Positions 17,677-26,490 of a stretch of 47,299 nt of DNA are shown here, in pieces (position 1 is the first letter of the stretch; each line of letters begins with the position of its first letter). The notes beneath the pieces are model-generated. The model was not told the origin of the DNA, did no database searches, and saw nothing but the letters and a program-made list of their open reading frames with translations. The position numbers were made by a program, and so were the translations under genes. The stretch covers positions 70,344-117,642 of the forward strand of contig CAJUFM010000001.1 in the NCBI GenBank assembly GCA_910585745.1, given 5' to 3'. Source of the stretch: an uncultured Eubacterium sp. (lineage in GTDB: Bacteria; Bacillota; Clostridia; Lachnospirales; Lachnospiraceae).

Positions 17677-17701
17677 GAGTGGCTCGCAAAGCGAGCTACT
17701 C
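17677..17701. repeat. 11-bp inverted repeat with AAA loop
   Basis: GAGTGGCTCGC, AAA, GCGAGCTACTC pair over 11 positions with one G-T wobble. It has the same layout and CGC-AAA-GCG core as 115-139. A weaker one of the same kind (GAATTGC-TTT-GCAATAC) lies at 17653-17669. They sit downstream of the minus-strand lipoprotein gene ending at 17729 and might terminate it, but no T tract is seen. Confidence 0.65.
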
Positions 17702-17728
17702 ATGGTTGCCGGGTATCACGACACTTAG

Positions 17729-19267
17729 TTATTTTGGCATCCGTCCCATCTTTTTTCCCCATTTCTGGCGTTCAAAAAATCCTTCACATTCTTCAGCACT
17801 ATCCAATCCATCGGTATCGTACCAGGGGTCATACAAGTCCCGGTAGGAGAGCCACCGGGTGCCGGCGGCTTTTTTGAAAGAGCTTTCATCCATAGTGAAT
17901 TTTTGCTCCTTTACTGCTGTATCAGAACTATATGTATTCTTCACCTTTGCCCGTGTCAGATATGTTTTTCCCAGTGGGTGGATTCCCTCTGGACAGGATA
18001 CTTCCACCTGGAAGGTTGTAAAGGAAAAGGGGGAGATCCATTTGTCTGGATCCTCTGCCCGGATATGATATACATTTCCTTCATGGGAGACGATTTCGGC
18101 GCCGGTTATGTTCTCGATGTTGTCCTCGCATTCGAGATAGATTTCCCAGTCAGCGATGGATTGTCCAATGTCATATTCTTCTTCTGAATCTATGAAACCA
18201 AAAGGAACAACATTTGTAAGTTCTGCGGTGGCAGTATAGTGGTCCTTCTTCTTTTTATCAAAGACAAATAAGACATCCATGCCGAAGACGGTATCCGCAA
18301 CGAGATATTCATCCATTTTCCCAAAGCTGCCGCCGAATTTATCTTCTAAAGCGCACCAGGTATCATCCTTATCGGCCTCGTATTGTTCGTATAGTGTAAA
18401 TGTCTCCATCATTGGTTTCTTTGCATGACAGATTCCGGTGAAAGAAATTTCCGTTGTTTCGCCTGCGTTCAAATCCAGGTTTTTGGTTGTGGAACACATT
18501 CTATGACGCCACGATTCGCTGCTGCCATCATCAAATGAACTATATGCCAGACTTGAGAAGCCCTCTTCACTGCCATTGAGAGAGGTTATTTTGAAGTTTG
18601 TATCCATTTCCAGCTCCCAGCCGGGTATTTTCTCGCCGGAGCGGTTTGTGAGACGGATCTTGCCGGTCAGTTTGCCGCCTTTCTTTTCTAGATCCACTAG
18701 CTGGCAGTGGTATTTTTTGTCAGAAAGAGGATTCAGTTTTTTTGAAAAAAAGCAGAATCTTGGTTTGTTGGGCTTGCCATGATAAGCTACCGTTATCTCA
18801 AAACTGACTTTGAATTCGTTTGATTCTTCATCCAGCCCGTCATCTGGAGAGTGTTTGGGAATATCGCCGCGGATGATATAATGTGTCCCCTCCTGGGAGA
18901 GGATGGAAGCGCCGGAAATTTCCTTGATCTCATCTGCCAGATCCAGATAAAGCTCCCAGTGGAGCTGGGGGATCTCGTTGGAATCTTCTACCTCTGCGCA
19001 GACACTGACTTCGGCACGGTATTCCTGGGACGTGCTTTCTTTGATCGTAAATATCGCCTCATACTCATCATTTTCATAATAAGGGGTTTTGGCTGACATT
19101 TTTTTAGGGAAGACACCTTCCGTTATGGACTGGCCGGAAACGGCGGCGCCCGAGACAGCGCTTTCGGATACGGCATTGTTATGATTTTTCGTGAGGCTGC
19201 CGCCGCAGGCGGTCAGAAACATGCACGCGGCCAAAAGCAGGGCAGTGAAAGGTTGTAATTGTTTCAT
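17729..19267 (-). CDS. modular secreted lipoprotein (paralogue 2)
   Basis: A 512-residue lipoprotein with signal peptide and lipobox LTAC (Cys near residue 20). After a Ser/Val-rich linker there are three beta-rich modules of about 100 residues with a shared core: WELYLDLADEIKEISGA, GWELEMDTNFKITSL and DWEIYLECEDNIENITGA, the first and third continuing with SxEGxxYxIR. The pattern resembles CBM2/CBM3-like carbohydrate-binding folds. The C terminus carries DTDGLDSAEE, resembling a thrombospondin type-3 calcium repeat. The role may be surface polysaccharide binding (inference). Start 19267 has AAGGAGAAA upstream. It is a tandem duplicate of the gene at 19315-20868. Confidence 0.7.
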   Translation of the reverse strand: MKQLQPFTALLLAACMFLTACGGSLTKNHNNAVSESAVSGAAVSGQSITEGVFPKKMSAKTPYYENDEYEAIFTIKESTSQEYRAEVSVCAEVEDSNEIPQLHWELYLDLADEIKEISGASILSQEGTHYIIRGDIPKHSPDDGLDEESNEFKVSFEITVAYHGKPNKPRFCFFSKKLNPLSDKKYHCQLVDLEKKGGKLTGKIRLTNRSGEKIPGWELEMDTNFKITSLNGSEEGFSSLAYSSFDDGSSESWRHRMCSTTKNLDLNAGETTEISFTGICHAKKPMMETFTLYEQYEADKDDTWCALEDKFGGSFGKMDEYLVADTVFGMDVLFVFDKKKKDHYTATAELTNVVPFGFIDSEEEYDIGQSIADWEIYLECEDNIENITGAEIVSHEGNVYHIRAEDPDKWISPFSFTTFQVEVSCPEGIHPLGKTYLTRAKVKNTYSSDTAVKEQKFTMDESSFKKAAGTRWLSYRDLYDPWYDTDGLDSAEECEGFFERQKWGKKMGRMPK

Positions 19268-19314
19268 TAGGATTTTTCTCCTTATGTAAAATTGGTGAAA
19301 TTCAGGTTCGTTTC

Positions 19315-20868
19315 TTATTCTTCCAGCATCCGCCCCATTTTTTCTCCCCACTCCTGGCGTTCAAAAAATCCGTCACATTCTTCGTCATAGTCCAATCCAT
19401 CGGGATCGAACCAAAAGGAATATAATTCGTTGTAGGACAGCCACCGGGTGCCGGCGGCTTTATTTAATAAGGTCTCGTTTACGGTAAATTCTTTTTCCTT
19501 TACTGGCGTATCAGAATCATACGTATTCTGTATCTTTGCCCGTGTCAGATATGTTTTTCCCAGAGGGTGGATCCCCTTGGGACAGGATACCTTTACTTGA
19601 AATGTGGTAAAGGAAAAGGGGGAGATCCATTTGTCCGGATCCTTTGCCCGTATATGATATACATTGCCTTCATGGGAGACGATTTCGGCGCCGGTTATGC
19701 TCTCGATGTTGTCCTCACATTCAAGATAGATCTCCCAGTCAGCGATGGCATCTCCTTCGTCAAATTCTTCATCATTATCGTCTTCTGATTCTTCAGAAGA
19801 TATGTAACCACAGGGAACGACATTGGTAAGTTCTGCAGTCGCTGTGTAGCTGTCCTTTTCTTTCTTATCAAAGACAAAGAAGACATCCATGCCGAAAACA
19901 GTATCCGCAAGGAGATATTGATCCATTTTTCCATAACTACCGCCGTATTTACTTTCTAATTCGTACCAGGTTTCATCGTCATCTGCTTCGCATTGTTCGT
20001 ATAGTATAATTTCTTTCAGTGCCGGTTTCTTTGTATGGCAGATTCCAGTGAAAGCAATCTCCTTTGTTTCGCCTGCTTCCAGATCCAGATTCCCCGTTGT
20101 GGAACAAATTTGCTGCCTCCATGCTTTTTTGTGGTCATCGTCCATGCAGTATTGCATTTCACTATATGTATGGCTGTCATCAAAGGCAGTTATCTCAAAA
20201 TTGGAATCTATGCAGAGTTCCCATCCGGGTATTTTCTCACCGGAACGGTTTACGAGACGGATCTTGCCGGTCATATTGTCACCATTTGTCTTCAGATCTA
20301 TCAGCTGGCAGTCGTATTTTTTGTCAGACAGAGGAGATAGTTTTTTTGAGAAAAAGCATAATTTTGGTTTATTGATGCTGCCCTGGTAAGCCACTGTTAT
20401 CTCAAAACTGGCTTTGAATTCAACCCATTCTTCATTCAAACCGTCATCGGGAGAATGATGTGGGATTTCGCCGCGAATGATATAACGTGTTCCTTCGTGG
20501 GAGAGAATGGTGGCGCCGGATATTTCCTTGATCTCATCTGCCAGATCAAGATAAAGTTCCCAGTGGAACTGAGGGATCTCGCCGGTATCTTCTGCCTCTG
20601 TGCGGACGCTGACTTCGGCACGGTATTCCTGGGACGTGCTTTCTTTGATCGTAAATACGGCAGCATTTTGGTCTCCATAATCGTAGGGGGTTTTTGCTGT
20701 CATTTTCCTGGGGACAACAGATTCCGATATCGACTGGCCGGACACGGTGCTGCCCGAGACAGCACCTTCAGATGCTGTGTTGTTATTTTGAGTAAGATTG
20801 CCGCCGCAGGCGGTCAGAAACATGCATGCAGCCAAAAACAGGGCGGTGAAGGGTTTTAATGGTTTCAT
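19315..20868 (-). CDS. modular secreted lipoprotein (paralogue 1)
   Basis: A 517-residue lipoprotein, closely similar along its length to the next gene downstream. Its lipobox is LTAC. The three WE(I/L)-centred modules match those of paralogue 2, and an acidic insertion (EESEDDNDEEFDEGD, about residues 370-385) makes the third module longer. The C-terminal DPDGLDYDEE is the calcium-loop-like motif. Start 20868 has a perfect AAGGAGG at 20878-20884; an upstream in-frame ATG overlaps the HAD gene end. It lies between the HAD gene (29 bases upstream) and paralogue 2, apparently in one operon. Near-identical blocks in the two genes point to recent duplication. Confidence 0.7.
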   Translation of the reverse strand: MKPLKPFTALFLAACMFLTACGGNLTQNNNTASEGAVSGSTVSGQSISESVVPRKMTAKTPYDYGDQNAAVFTIKESTSQEYRAEVSVRTEAEDTGEIPQFHWELYLDLADEIKEISGATILSHEGTRYIIRGEIPHHSPDDGLNEEWVEFKASFEITVAYQGSINKPKLCFFSKKLSPLSDKKYDCQLIDLKTNGDNMTGKIRLVNRSGEKIPGWELCIDSNFEITAFDDSHTYSEMQYCMDDDHKKAWRQQICSTTGNLDLEAGETKEIAFTGICHTKKPALKEIILYEQCEADDDETWYELESKYGGSYGKMDQYLLADTVFGMDVFFVFDKKEKDSYTATAELTNVVPCGYISSEESEDDNDEEFDEGDAIADWEIYLECEDNIESITGAEIVSHEGNVYHIRAKDPDKWISPFSFTTFQVKVSCPKGIHPLGKTYLTRAKIQNTYDSDTPVKEKEFTVNETLLNKAAGTRWLSYNELYSFWFDPDGLDYDEECDGFFERQEWGEKMGRMLEE

Positions 20869-20897
20869 TGGTATCAGCCTCCTTACATCCATCGTAT

Positions 20898-21491
20898 TCA
20901 TAGTTTCTCCAGCTCTGCCATGAGGACATCCCTGGAAGTGATCGTCACCGCCTGGATGCCTAGTTTTCTGGCAGCCTCTGTGTTGGCGGGGCGGTCGTCA
21001 AAAAAGATACATTCTGAGGGAGTCAGACCATAGGTTTCCAACAGGTGCAGATAAATATCAGGAGAGGGTTTGGTCTTATGGATCTGCCAGGATACCACCA
21101 TTCCGTCAATATCCTTCATAAAATCAGCATCGGCGGTATGCTTGTGGAACAGATCCTCGGAATAGTTGGACAGCAGATAGATGTGATATCCCTTTTCTTT
21201 CAGCTGGTGAACCTTTTTCCACACATCCTTTCTCGGTACGTGCATGTACTCTCCGTGGTTCAGGAACCAGGAAATCTCATCTTTGTATTGTGGGTATTTT
21301 TGTTCATAGTCATGGATGATCTCTGTCCGGGAGCGGATTCCAAGATCCAGTTCATCCCAGAGCGGATCGGCAAACATCGTTTCCCCGATGACAGATGCCT
21401 CTTTCTCGGATAAGCCATGGTCTGTCAGCATTTCCAGCCAGCGGTATTCCAGGAGAACATCTCCCACATCAAAAATAATCGTTTGAATCAT
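20898..21491 (-). CDS. HAD-superfamily hydrolase (subfamily IA)
   Basis: A 197-residue cytoplasmic phosphatase-like enzyme. Motif I is FDVGDVLLEY (nucleophile D8, D12), motif II is LLSNYS, the motif III lysine is in KTKPSP, and motif IV is FFDDRPAN. A small helical cap follows motif I. The substrate cannot be predicted; relatives act on small sugar phosphates, and YihX-like glucose-1-phosphatases look most similar. It heads the minus-strand operon containing the two lipoproteins, with AGGGGAAA upstream. Confidence 0.9.
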   Translation of the reverse strand: MIQTIIFDVGDVLLEYRWLEMLTDHGLSEKEASVIGETMFADPLWDELDLGIRSRTEIIHDYEQKYPQYKDEISWFLNHGEYMHVPRKDVWKKVHQLKEKGYHIYLLSNYSEDLFHKHTADADFMKDIDGMVVSWQIHKTKPSPDIYLHLLETYGLTPSECIFFDDRPANTEAARKLGIQAVTITSRDVLMAELEKL

Positions 21492-21646
21492 TGATCTTTT
21501 TCCCCTTTTGTTTTTTTTGATGATACTATTTTACCACACTATTTTAGAAAATCAGAGGTCTTTTCTTTTTTTTTTCACATTTTTGTGCTACAATCGGTAT
21601 GAAATAATAATCAGGAGTCTCTGGACTCATTAAAATGGAGGAAGCG

Positions 21647-22771
21647 ATGAACAAAGGAAATAATAAAAAAATAATAATTATCTGTATAGTGTGTGCTCTT
21701 CTGGGAGGAGCGCTGATTGGCGGTGTAGGTGCGATGATCTACAGCGATCTGAGCCGCACAGAGTCTGATAAAAAAGGGCAGACGGCGGATTCATCCAAGG
21801 GCACTGGAGAAAGTACAGAGGCAGACCAGCTCAAAGACGGAGAAGTGTACGATTTTGATAAGGCCGGATTTATGAAGCTGGGAGAGTATAAGGGACTGGA
21901 GGCAGAAGTGCAGCCGGAACAGGATGATGTTTATTCGGGGATGATTGCGGAAGCAGAAGAAGAGTTAGAAGATGATGACGGAATCGTGAAGGATGGAGAA
22001 CTGGTAAATATTGATTTTGCTGCCAGCCTTGATGGGAAGGCTCTGGAAGATGCTTCTGGAGAAGATGTTTATGTAAGGATCGGTAAGGGGGAATATATCG
22101 ATGACTTTGAAAAAGGAATTATCGGTATAAAAAAAGGAGAAGAGAAGACAGTGGACTGTACCTTTCCGAAAGATTATGACGATGAGGAACTAGCAGGAAA
22201 GAAGGTTCAGTTTTTGATCAAGGTAAATAGCAGGTTCAGTGATAAGACTGCCCAGCAGCTTTCCGAGGGAAAATACAAGACCATTGACGAATACTATGAA
22301 TATGAAAAGCAATTACAGCTGAAAGACAATCAGGAAAACAAGGGGGATCTGGTATGGGATTCTCTGAAAGAGGAGACGGAGATCACCTCTGTATCGGAAG
22401 TCATGCTGACCAGAAGCACAGAAGATGTTACGAATATGTATAAAAACTTTGCCGAGTTGTCAGGGACGACAGTGGAAGATCTTTTGGAGAGTTTTGGCAT
22501 GGGAGAGGATGGGATCAGTGAGATTGCCCAGGATACAGTAGCAGATTATATGATTGCTAAGACCATCGCCGCCAGAGAGGGGATTACACTGGATGATACC
22601 TATTATATGCAGACTCTGCGTGAGCTGCTTGGTTATGAGGAAGGCGATGAGGAAAAATCCCTTGAGGAACTGGAGAAAGAATACAAAAAAGATCAGGGCA
22701 GCCGTCCTAAGGATGATGTATTGGTTGAGCGTGTCAGAGAATATGTGGGAGAGCAGTCCAAAGAAATGTAA
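21647..22771 (+). CDS. membrane-anchored trigger-factor-like peptidyl-prolyl isomerase
   Basis: A 374-residue exported foldase. A Lys-rich N terminus and one membrane segment (about 10-32) anchor it, and a Ser/Glu-rich linker follows. Residues about 110-200 form an FKBP-like domain of the trigger-factor type (GELVNIDFAASLDGKAL, YIDDFEKGIIGIKKGEEKTVDCTFP). The rest (about 200-374) is helical and resembles the trigger factor C-terminal chaperone arms, without a ribosome-binding domain. It probably folds proteins outside the membrane, a role like PrsA (inference). GGAGGA at 21637-21642 fixes the start at 21647. A TACAAT -10 element lies at 21589-21594. First gene of a four-gene operon. Confidence 0.87.
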   Translation: MNKGNNKKIIIICIVCALLGGALIGGVGAMIYSDLSRTESDKKGQTADSSKGTGESTEADQLKDGEVYDFDKAGFMKLGEYKGLEAEVQPEQDDVYSGMIAEAEEELEDDDGIVKDGELVNIDFAASLDGKALEDASGEDVYVRIGKGEYIDDFEKGIIGIKKGEEKTVDCTFPKDYDDEELAGKKVQFLIKVNSRFSDKTAQQLSEGKYKTIDEYYEYEKQLQLKDNQENKGDLVWDSLKEETEITSVSEVMLTRSTEDVTNMYKNFAELSGTTVEDLLESFGMGEDGISEIAQDTVADYMIAKTIAAREGITLDDTYYMQTLRELLGYEEGDEEKSLEELEKEYKKDQGSRPKDDVLVERVREYVGEQSKEM

Positions 22772-22807
22772 CCTGGAATGGGCGATGTGGGCAGATGAGG
22801 AGATAAC

Positions 22808-23395
22808 ATGTCTGAGAAATATGTAGTGGAGCACTTTAGTTTTGAAGATAAAGCGGTCTTTGAGCGGGCACAGATGGAGGCCAGGCTGATCGGGACGATG
22901 CGAAAGAAATATAAACTGGCCAACGGAAAGATTGCGTTGAAGGTGTATCAGAAAGCTTTGGAAGAGGGAGTATTTATAACAGCAGTGGGGTATTCTTTTT
23001 TGAGAGAGCTGCGTGTCATTGCCTTAAAAACCAATGCGGCCTCAGAGGAGGAACTGCCGGAGATTCCCATCCATTCCGGGGATGGAGGAGGTCAAAACCC
23101 TTCCGGTGGAGGTACAGAGGCAGCGGAATACTCTCCTAAGCGGCTTCGCCAGCTCTCAAGATTTGAGCGTTTATATGAGGGACAAAGACTATTAAACAGA
23201 AAGTTAAAATTTGTAGTGGCAGCACTGGTGGTTCTGGTGATCGCTATCTTTGTGATCGATTTTAAAAGTGAGTATTCGGTATTTACTTATTTTACAGACT
23301 ATAAGGCGAAGATGGAAGAAGAATTGATCCAAAAATATGAGGGCTGGGAAAAAGAGCTGAAAGCACGGGAGGACGCGCTGGAACAGAGTCCATAA
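22808..23395 (+). CDS. small single-pass membrane protein of unknown function
   Basis: I do not recognise the family. A 195-residue protein: a charged N-terminal half (about 1-80) of helical character, a Gly/Ser-rich linker (HSGDGGGQNPSGGGTEAAE), one membrane segment (about 138-157, FVVAALVVLVIAIFVIDF) and a 38-residue charged tail that may form a coiled coil. With no signal peptide, the N terminus is probably cytoplasmic. It is 36 bases after the foldase and 25 before the response regulator, with a good GAGGAG site. This suggests a part in the same envelope-stress or surface circuit. Confidence 0.7.
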   Translation: MSEKYVVEHFSFEDKAVFERAQMEARLIGTMRKKYKLANGKIALKVYQKALEEGVFITAVGYSFLRELRVIALKTNAASEEELPEIPIHSGDGGGQNPSGGGTEAAEYSPKRLRQLSRFERLYEGQRLLNRKLKFVVAALVVLVIAIFVIDFKSEYSVFTYFTDYKAKMEEELIQKYEGWEKELKAREDALEQSP

Positions 23396-23420
23396 ATGTT
23401 CAGGAAAGGAGGCAGGCATT

Positions 23421-24095
23421 ATGCTGGGGCAGAAAATACTTGTGGTAGATGATGAGAAGAGAATGCGTAAACTGGTAAGGGATTTTCTTGTCAGGGAAGA
23501 CTTTACAGTACTTGAGGCCGGGGACGGGGAGGAGGCAGTGGATCTTTTTCTGGAGGAAAAAGATATTGCGCTGGTGATCCTGGACGTAATGATGCCAAAG
23601 ATGGATGGGTGGCAGGTCTGCCGGGAGATCCGTCAGTATTCCAGGGTGCCGATCATCATGCTCACGGCGAGAGGCTCAGAAAATGATGAACTCCGGGGAT
23701 TTGAACTGGGAGTAGATGAATATATTTCCAAGCCATTCAGCCCCAAGATCCTGGTGGCAAGAGTGCTGGCGATCCTGCGGCGTGCCAATGCGTCTTCAGA
23801 GGATGTGATCGAGTATGGGGGGATTTCCCTGAACCGTTCGGCTCATGAGGTTCTAATAGATGGCGAAAAGGTGGATCTTAGTTTTAAGGAGTTTGAGCTG
23901 CTGGCATATTTCATGGAAAATAAGGATATCGCCCTCTCGCGGGAGAGGATCCTGAACCATGTCTGGGATTACGATTATTTTGGAGACGCCAGAACCATTG
24001 ATACCCATGTAAAAAAACTCCGGAGCAAGATGGGGGATAAATGCGGTAAATACATTAAGACGATCTGGGGAATGGGGTATAAGTTCGAGATATAA
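23421..24095 (+). CDS. OmpR/PhoB-family response regulator
   Basis: A 224-residue transcription factor. The receiver (1-118) has D10/D11, phosphoacceptor D55 in VILDVMMP, and the conserved Lys in SKPF. A winged-helix DNA-binding domain (about 125-224) has RTIDTHVKKLRSK and WGMGYKF. It is preceded by AAAGGAGG. The kinase gene follows after 66 bases, so the two make a cognate pair. Target genes are unknown; autoregulation of the operon including the foldase is likely. Confidence 0.94.
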   Translation: MLGQKILVVDDEKRMRKLVRDFLVREDFTVLEAGDGEEAVDLFLEEKDIALVILDVMMPKMDGWQVCREIRQYSRVPIIMLTARGSENDELRGFELGVDEYISKPFSPKILVARVLAILRRANASSEDVIEYGGISLNRSAHEVLIDGEKVDLSFKEFELLAYFMENKDIALSRERILNHVWDYDYFGDARTIDTHVKKLRSKMGDKCGKYIKTIWGMGYKFEI

Positions 24096-24161
24096 TAATG
24101 TGGCTGAAAGGGAACGGGATCTTGACCCTGATGACAGCCAGGAGAGGAGCTGATCTTTTTT

Positions 24162-25706
24162 ATGAAACAGTCTCTTCGGACCAGACTTGTATTCATATCT
24201 GCGGGCATGCTTATACTGAGCATTGTGATCTGCTGGATCATGAACCTGTTTCTGCTTCCGGGGTATTATGAGAGTACCAAAATAAAACAGATGAACAATG
24301 TGTATTCCCAGGTGGAAGAACTCTTTGAAGAGAAAGACTGGAACAATAGTACCACAGAGCAGCAGGTGGAGATGTATGATGCGGTGGACAGGATCAGTGC
24401 GAATATCGGGGTCAGCCTGTACATTATGGAGATAAAAGTAAATGTTGGCAGCGGAATGATCAGCGAAGTATCCTATCTTTATCCAAGTATGAGTGGGAGG
24501 ATGCAGGAACTGAACCGGAGCCAGCTGAGCAAATATGTTCTTTTTAAACAGCTGGGGGATGTGTTTGACGAAAATTACCAGCTGTTGAAAAAAACGGATC
24601 AGTATGAGCTTTTTAAGGTATACGATGAGCGGATGGATTCCAATTATATTGAGCTGGTAGGCGGCATTGAGGGAGATTACTGGATCTATGTCCGCTCCAG
24701 CTATCAGAGTATCCGGGAAAGCGCGGCAATCTCCAATGAATTTCTTGCCTATGCCGGAGCCGTTGTGGTCATCCTCTGTATTTTGATCATGATCTATGTG
24801 AGCAACCGTTATACGAAGCCGGTTCTCGCCCTGGCAAGACTGGCGAAGAAAATGGAGGAGCTGAATTTTAATGTCCGATATGAAGAAGACCGGAAAGACG
24901 AGATCGGAATACTGGGGCACAGCATGAATTCTCTGTCAGATAAACTGCAGGAGACCATATCTGAGCTAAAGACAGCGAACAATGAGCTTCAGCTGGATCT
25001 TCAGCGGCGCTCGGAGCAGGAGGAAATGCGCAGGGAATTTCTGGCGAACGTTTCCCATGAGCTGAAGACTCCCATTGCTTTGATCCAGGGGTATGCGGAG
25101 GGGCTGCAGGAAAATGTAAATGATGATCCGGAGAGCCGTGAGTTCTACTGTGAGGTGATCGTGGACGAAGCGGACAAGATGAATAAGATGGTGAAGAAGC
25201 TTTTGAGCCTGAACCAGCTGGAATTCGGAAACGGACAGGTTCATCTGGAGCATTTTGATGTACAGGAGATCATCAAGTCTGTTATCGCAGCTTCGGATAT
25301 CCTTTTTAAACAAAAAGATATTACTCTGTCTTTTCAGGAAAGAGAACCGGCCTATGTCTGGGCGGATGAATATATGACAGAAGAGGTCATTATGAACTAT
25401 GTGAGCAATGCGGTCAACCATATCGACGGTGAGCGGATCATAGAGATCAAACTGACTGAGGCAGAAGGAAAGGTGCGGATCAGCGTTTTCAATACGGGAG
25501 AGAAGATCCCAGAAGAAGAACTGGACAAGATCTGGGAAAAGTTTTACAAAGTAGACAAAGCGAGAACCCGTGAATATGGTGGAAATGGCATTGGTCTTTC
25601 CATTGTAAAGGCGATCATGGAAGCCCACAACCAGGAATATGGAGTAAGAAATTATGACAATGGGGTAGAATTTTGGTTTGAATTGGATGAAAAGGCGGAA
25701 AATTGA
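24162..25706 (+). CDS. membrane sensor histidine kinase
   Basis: A 514-residue kinase. Membrane segments at about 8-30 and 196-217 flank an extracellular sensor of about 165 residues with no family signature I recognise. HAMP (about 218-270) and a coiled coil follow. HisKA has phosphoacceptor H299 in NVSHELKTP. The HATPase_c domain has N-box YVSNAVNH, a G1 box reading FNTGEKI (DxGxG replaced), and GGNGIGLSI. Loss of the Asp in the G1 box is common in this Gram-positive kinase class. It pairs with the regulator just upstream. The ribosome site AGGAG (24145-24149) is 12 bases away, slightly long. Confidence 0.92.
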   Translation: MKQSLRTRLVFISAGMLILSIVICWIMNLFLLPGYYESTKIKQMNNVYSQVEELFEEKDWNNSTTEQQVEMYDAVDRISANIGVSLYIMEIKVNVGSGMISEVSYLYPSMSGRMQELNRSQLSKYVLFKQLGDVFDENYQLLKKTDQYELFKVYDERMDSNYIELVGGIEGDYWIYVRSSYQSIRESAAISNEFLAYAGAVVVILCILIMIYVSNRYTKPVLALARLAKKMEELNFNVRYEEDRKDEIGILGHSMNSLSDKLQETISELKTANNELQLDLQRRSEQEEMRREFLANVSHELKTPIALIQGYAEGLQENVNDDPESREFYCEVIVDEADKMNKMVKKLLSLNQLEFGNGQVHLEHFDVQEIIKSVIAASDILFKQKDITLSFQEREPAYVWADEYMTEEVIMNYVSNAVNHIDGERIIEIKLTEAEGKVRISVFNTGEKIPEEELDKIWEKFYKVDKARTREYGGNGIGLSIVKAIMEAHNQEYGVRNYDNGVEFWFELDEKAEN

Positions 25707-25735
25707 TTGAAGTTTTTATTAAAATGTGATAAGAT
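25707..25735 (+). promoter_or_regulatory. promoter upstream of the DUF4352-like lipoprotein
   Basis: TTGAAG (25707-25712), a 17-bp spacer and TAAGAT (25730-25735) partly match the consensus, so the lipoprotein gene may be transcribed separately from the kinase. Confidence 0.45.
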
Positions 25736-25778
25736 ATAGATATTAATATTGAAGACAAAGAATTCACAGGAGGGGAAG

Positions 25779-26465
25779 ATGATCAACAGAAAATGTATTC
25801 TTTCAGTTTGCCTTTGTCTGGTTATGTTTATGTTGGCAGGATGTGTTCAGATGAGGGAACTGACAGAAGAAGAGCAGGATATTGTTGCGGAGTATTCAGC
25901 AGGAATCGTACTGCAACATGCAGAAAACTATAAAAAGAGGCTGGAAAAACAGGAAAACCCAGCAGCACCAGAATCCTCCCAGCCGCCACAGGCGACAGCA
26001 GCACCGGAAAACACTCCGGAGCCGGCCCAGGCAGCGGCATCCGGGGAAGAACCCTCATTAACTCAGGTTTCCCTGGACGATCTGTATCAGGTTTCGGGGA
26101 TGGAGGTCAAGTATACATCCTATAAGTCTTGTGACAAATATTCAAACCAGATCACAGCCCATGAAGGGGAATGGTTCTATATCGTTAATTTCAGTGTGAC
26201 TAATACCACGAAAAAGCCACTGAAAGTGGATCTTTCAGAACGCGGGATCAAATATCTGCTCAATGTGGATGGCAGTGAATATCAGGCACATCCGTCCTTT
26301 TTGGACAACGGAGGCATGGCTTTTCTGGAGACGAAGATCCCAGCTGGTGCTTCGGAAAAAGCAGTGGTGGTGTTCCGGGTTCCGGAAAAAGCAAAAAATC
26401 CAGGGTCTGCAACAGTTACTGTCCGGGACGAGGGGAAATGTGAGACAGAGATTCGGTTAAAATAG
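25779..26465 (+). CDS. DUF4352-like lipoprotein
   Basis: A 228-residue lipoprotein with lipobox MLAGC (Cys near residue 22). A charged helix and a Pro/Ala/Glu-rich linker (about 55-95) lead to a C-terminal beta-sandwich (about 105-225). The core, with WFYIVNFSVTNTTKKPLKVDL and KIPAGASEKAVVVFRVPE, resembles the telokin-like DUF4352 fold. These are usually extracytoplasmic domains of unknown ligand. AGGAGG at 25768-25773 fixes the start at 25779. It is followed by a PH-domain gene after 25 bases. Confidence 0.8.
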   Translation: MINRKCILSVCLCLVMFMLAGCVQMRELTEEEQDIVAEYSAGIVLQHAENYKKRLEKQENPAAPESSQPPQATAAPENTPEPAQAAASGEEPSLTQVSLDDLYQVSGMEVKYTSYKSCDKYSNQITAHEGEWFYIVNFSVTNTTKKPLKVDLSERGIKYLLNVDGSEYQAHPSFLDNGGMAFLETKIPAGASEKAVVVFRVPEKAKNPGSATVTVRDEGKCETEIRLK

Positions 26466-26490
26466 GAATTGTTTTAAAAGGAAGGACGAA

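Noticed and set aside
17508..17846. Plus-strand open frame starting in the tmRNA
   Set aside because: It overlaps the tmRNA 3' end and its terminator and has no homology or ribosome site.
23853..24920. Long minus-strand frame (355 codons) opposite the regulator and kinase
   Set aside because: Antisense shadow of two certain genes; its translation is His/Ile-rich and matches nothing.
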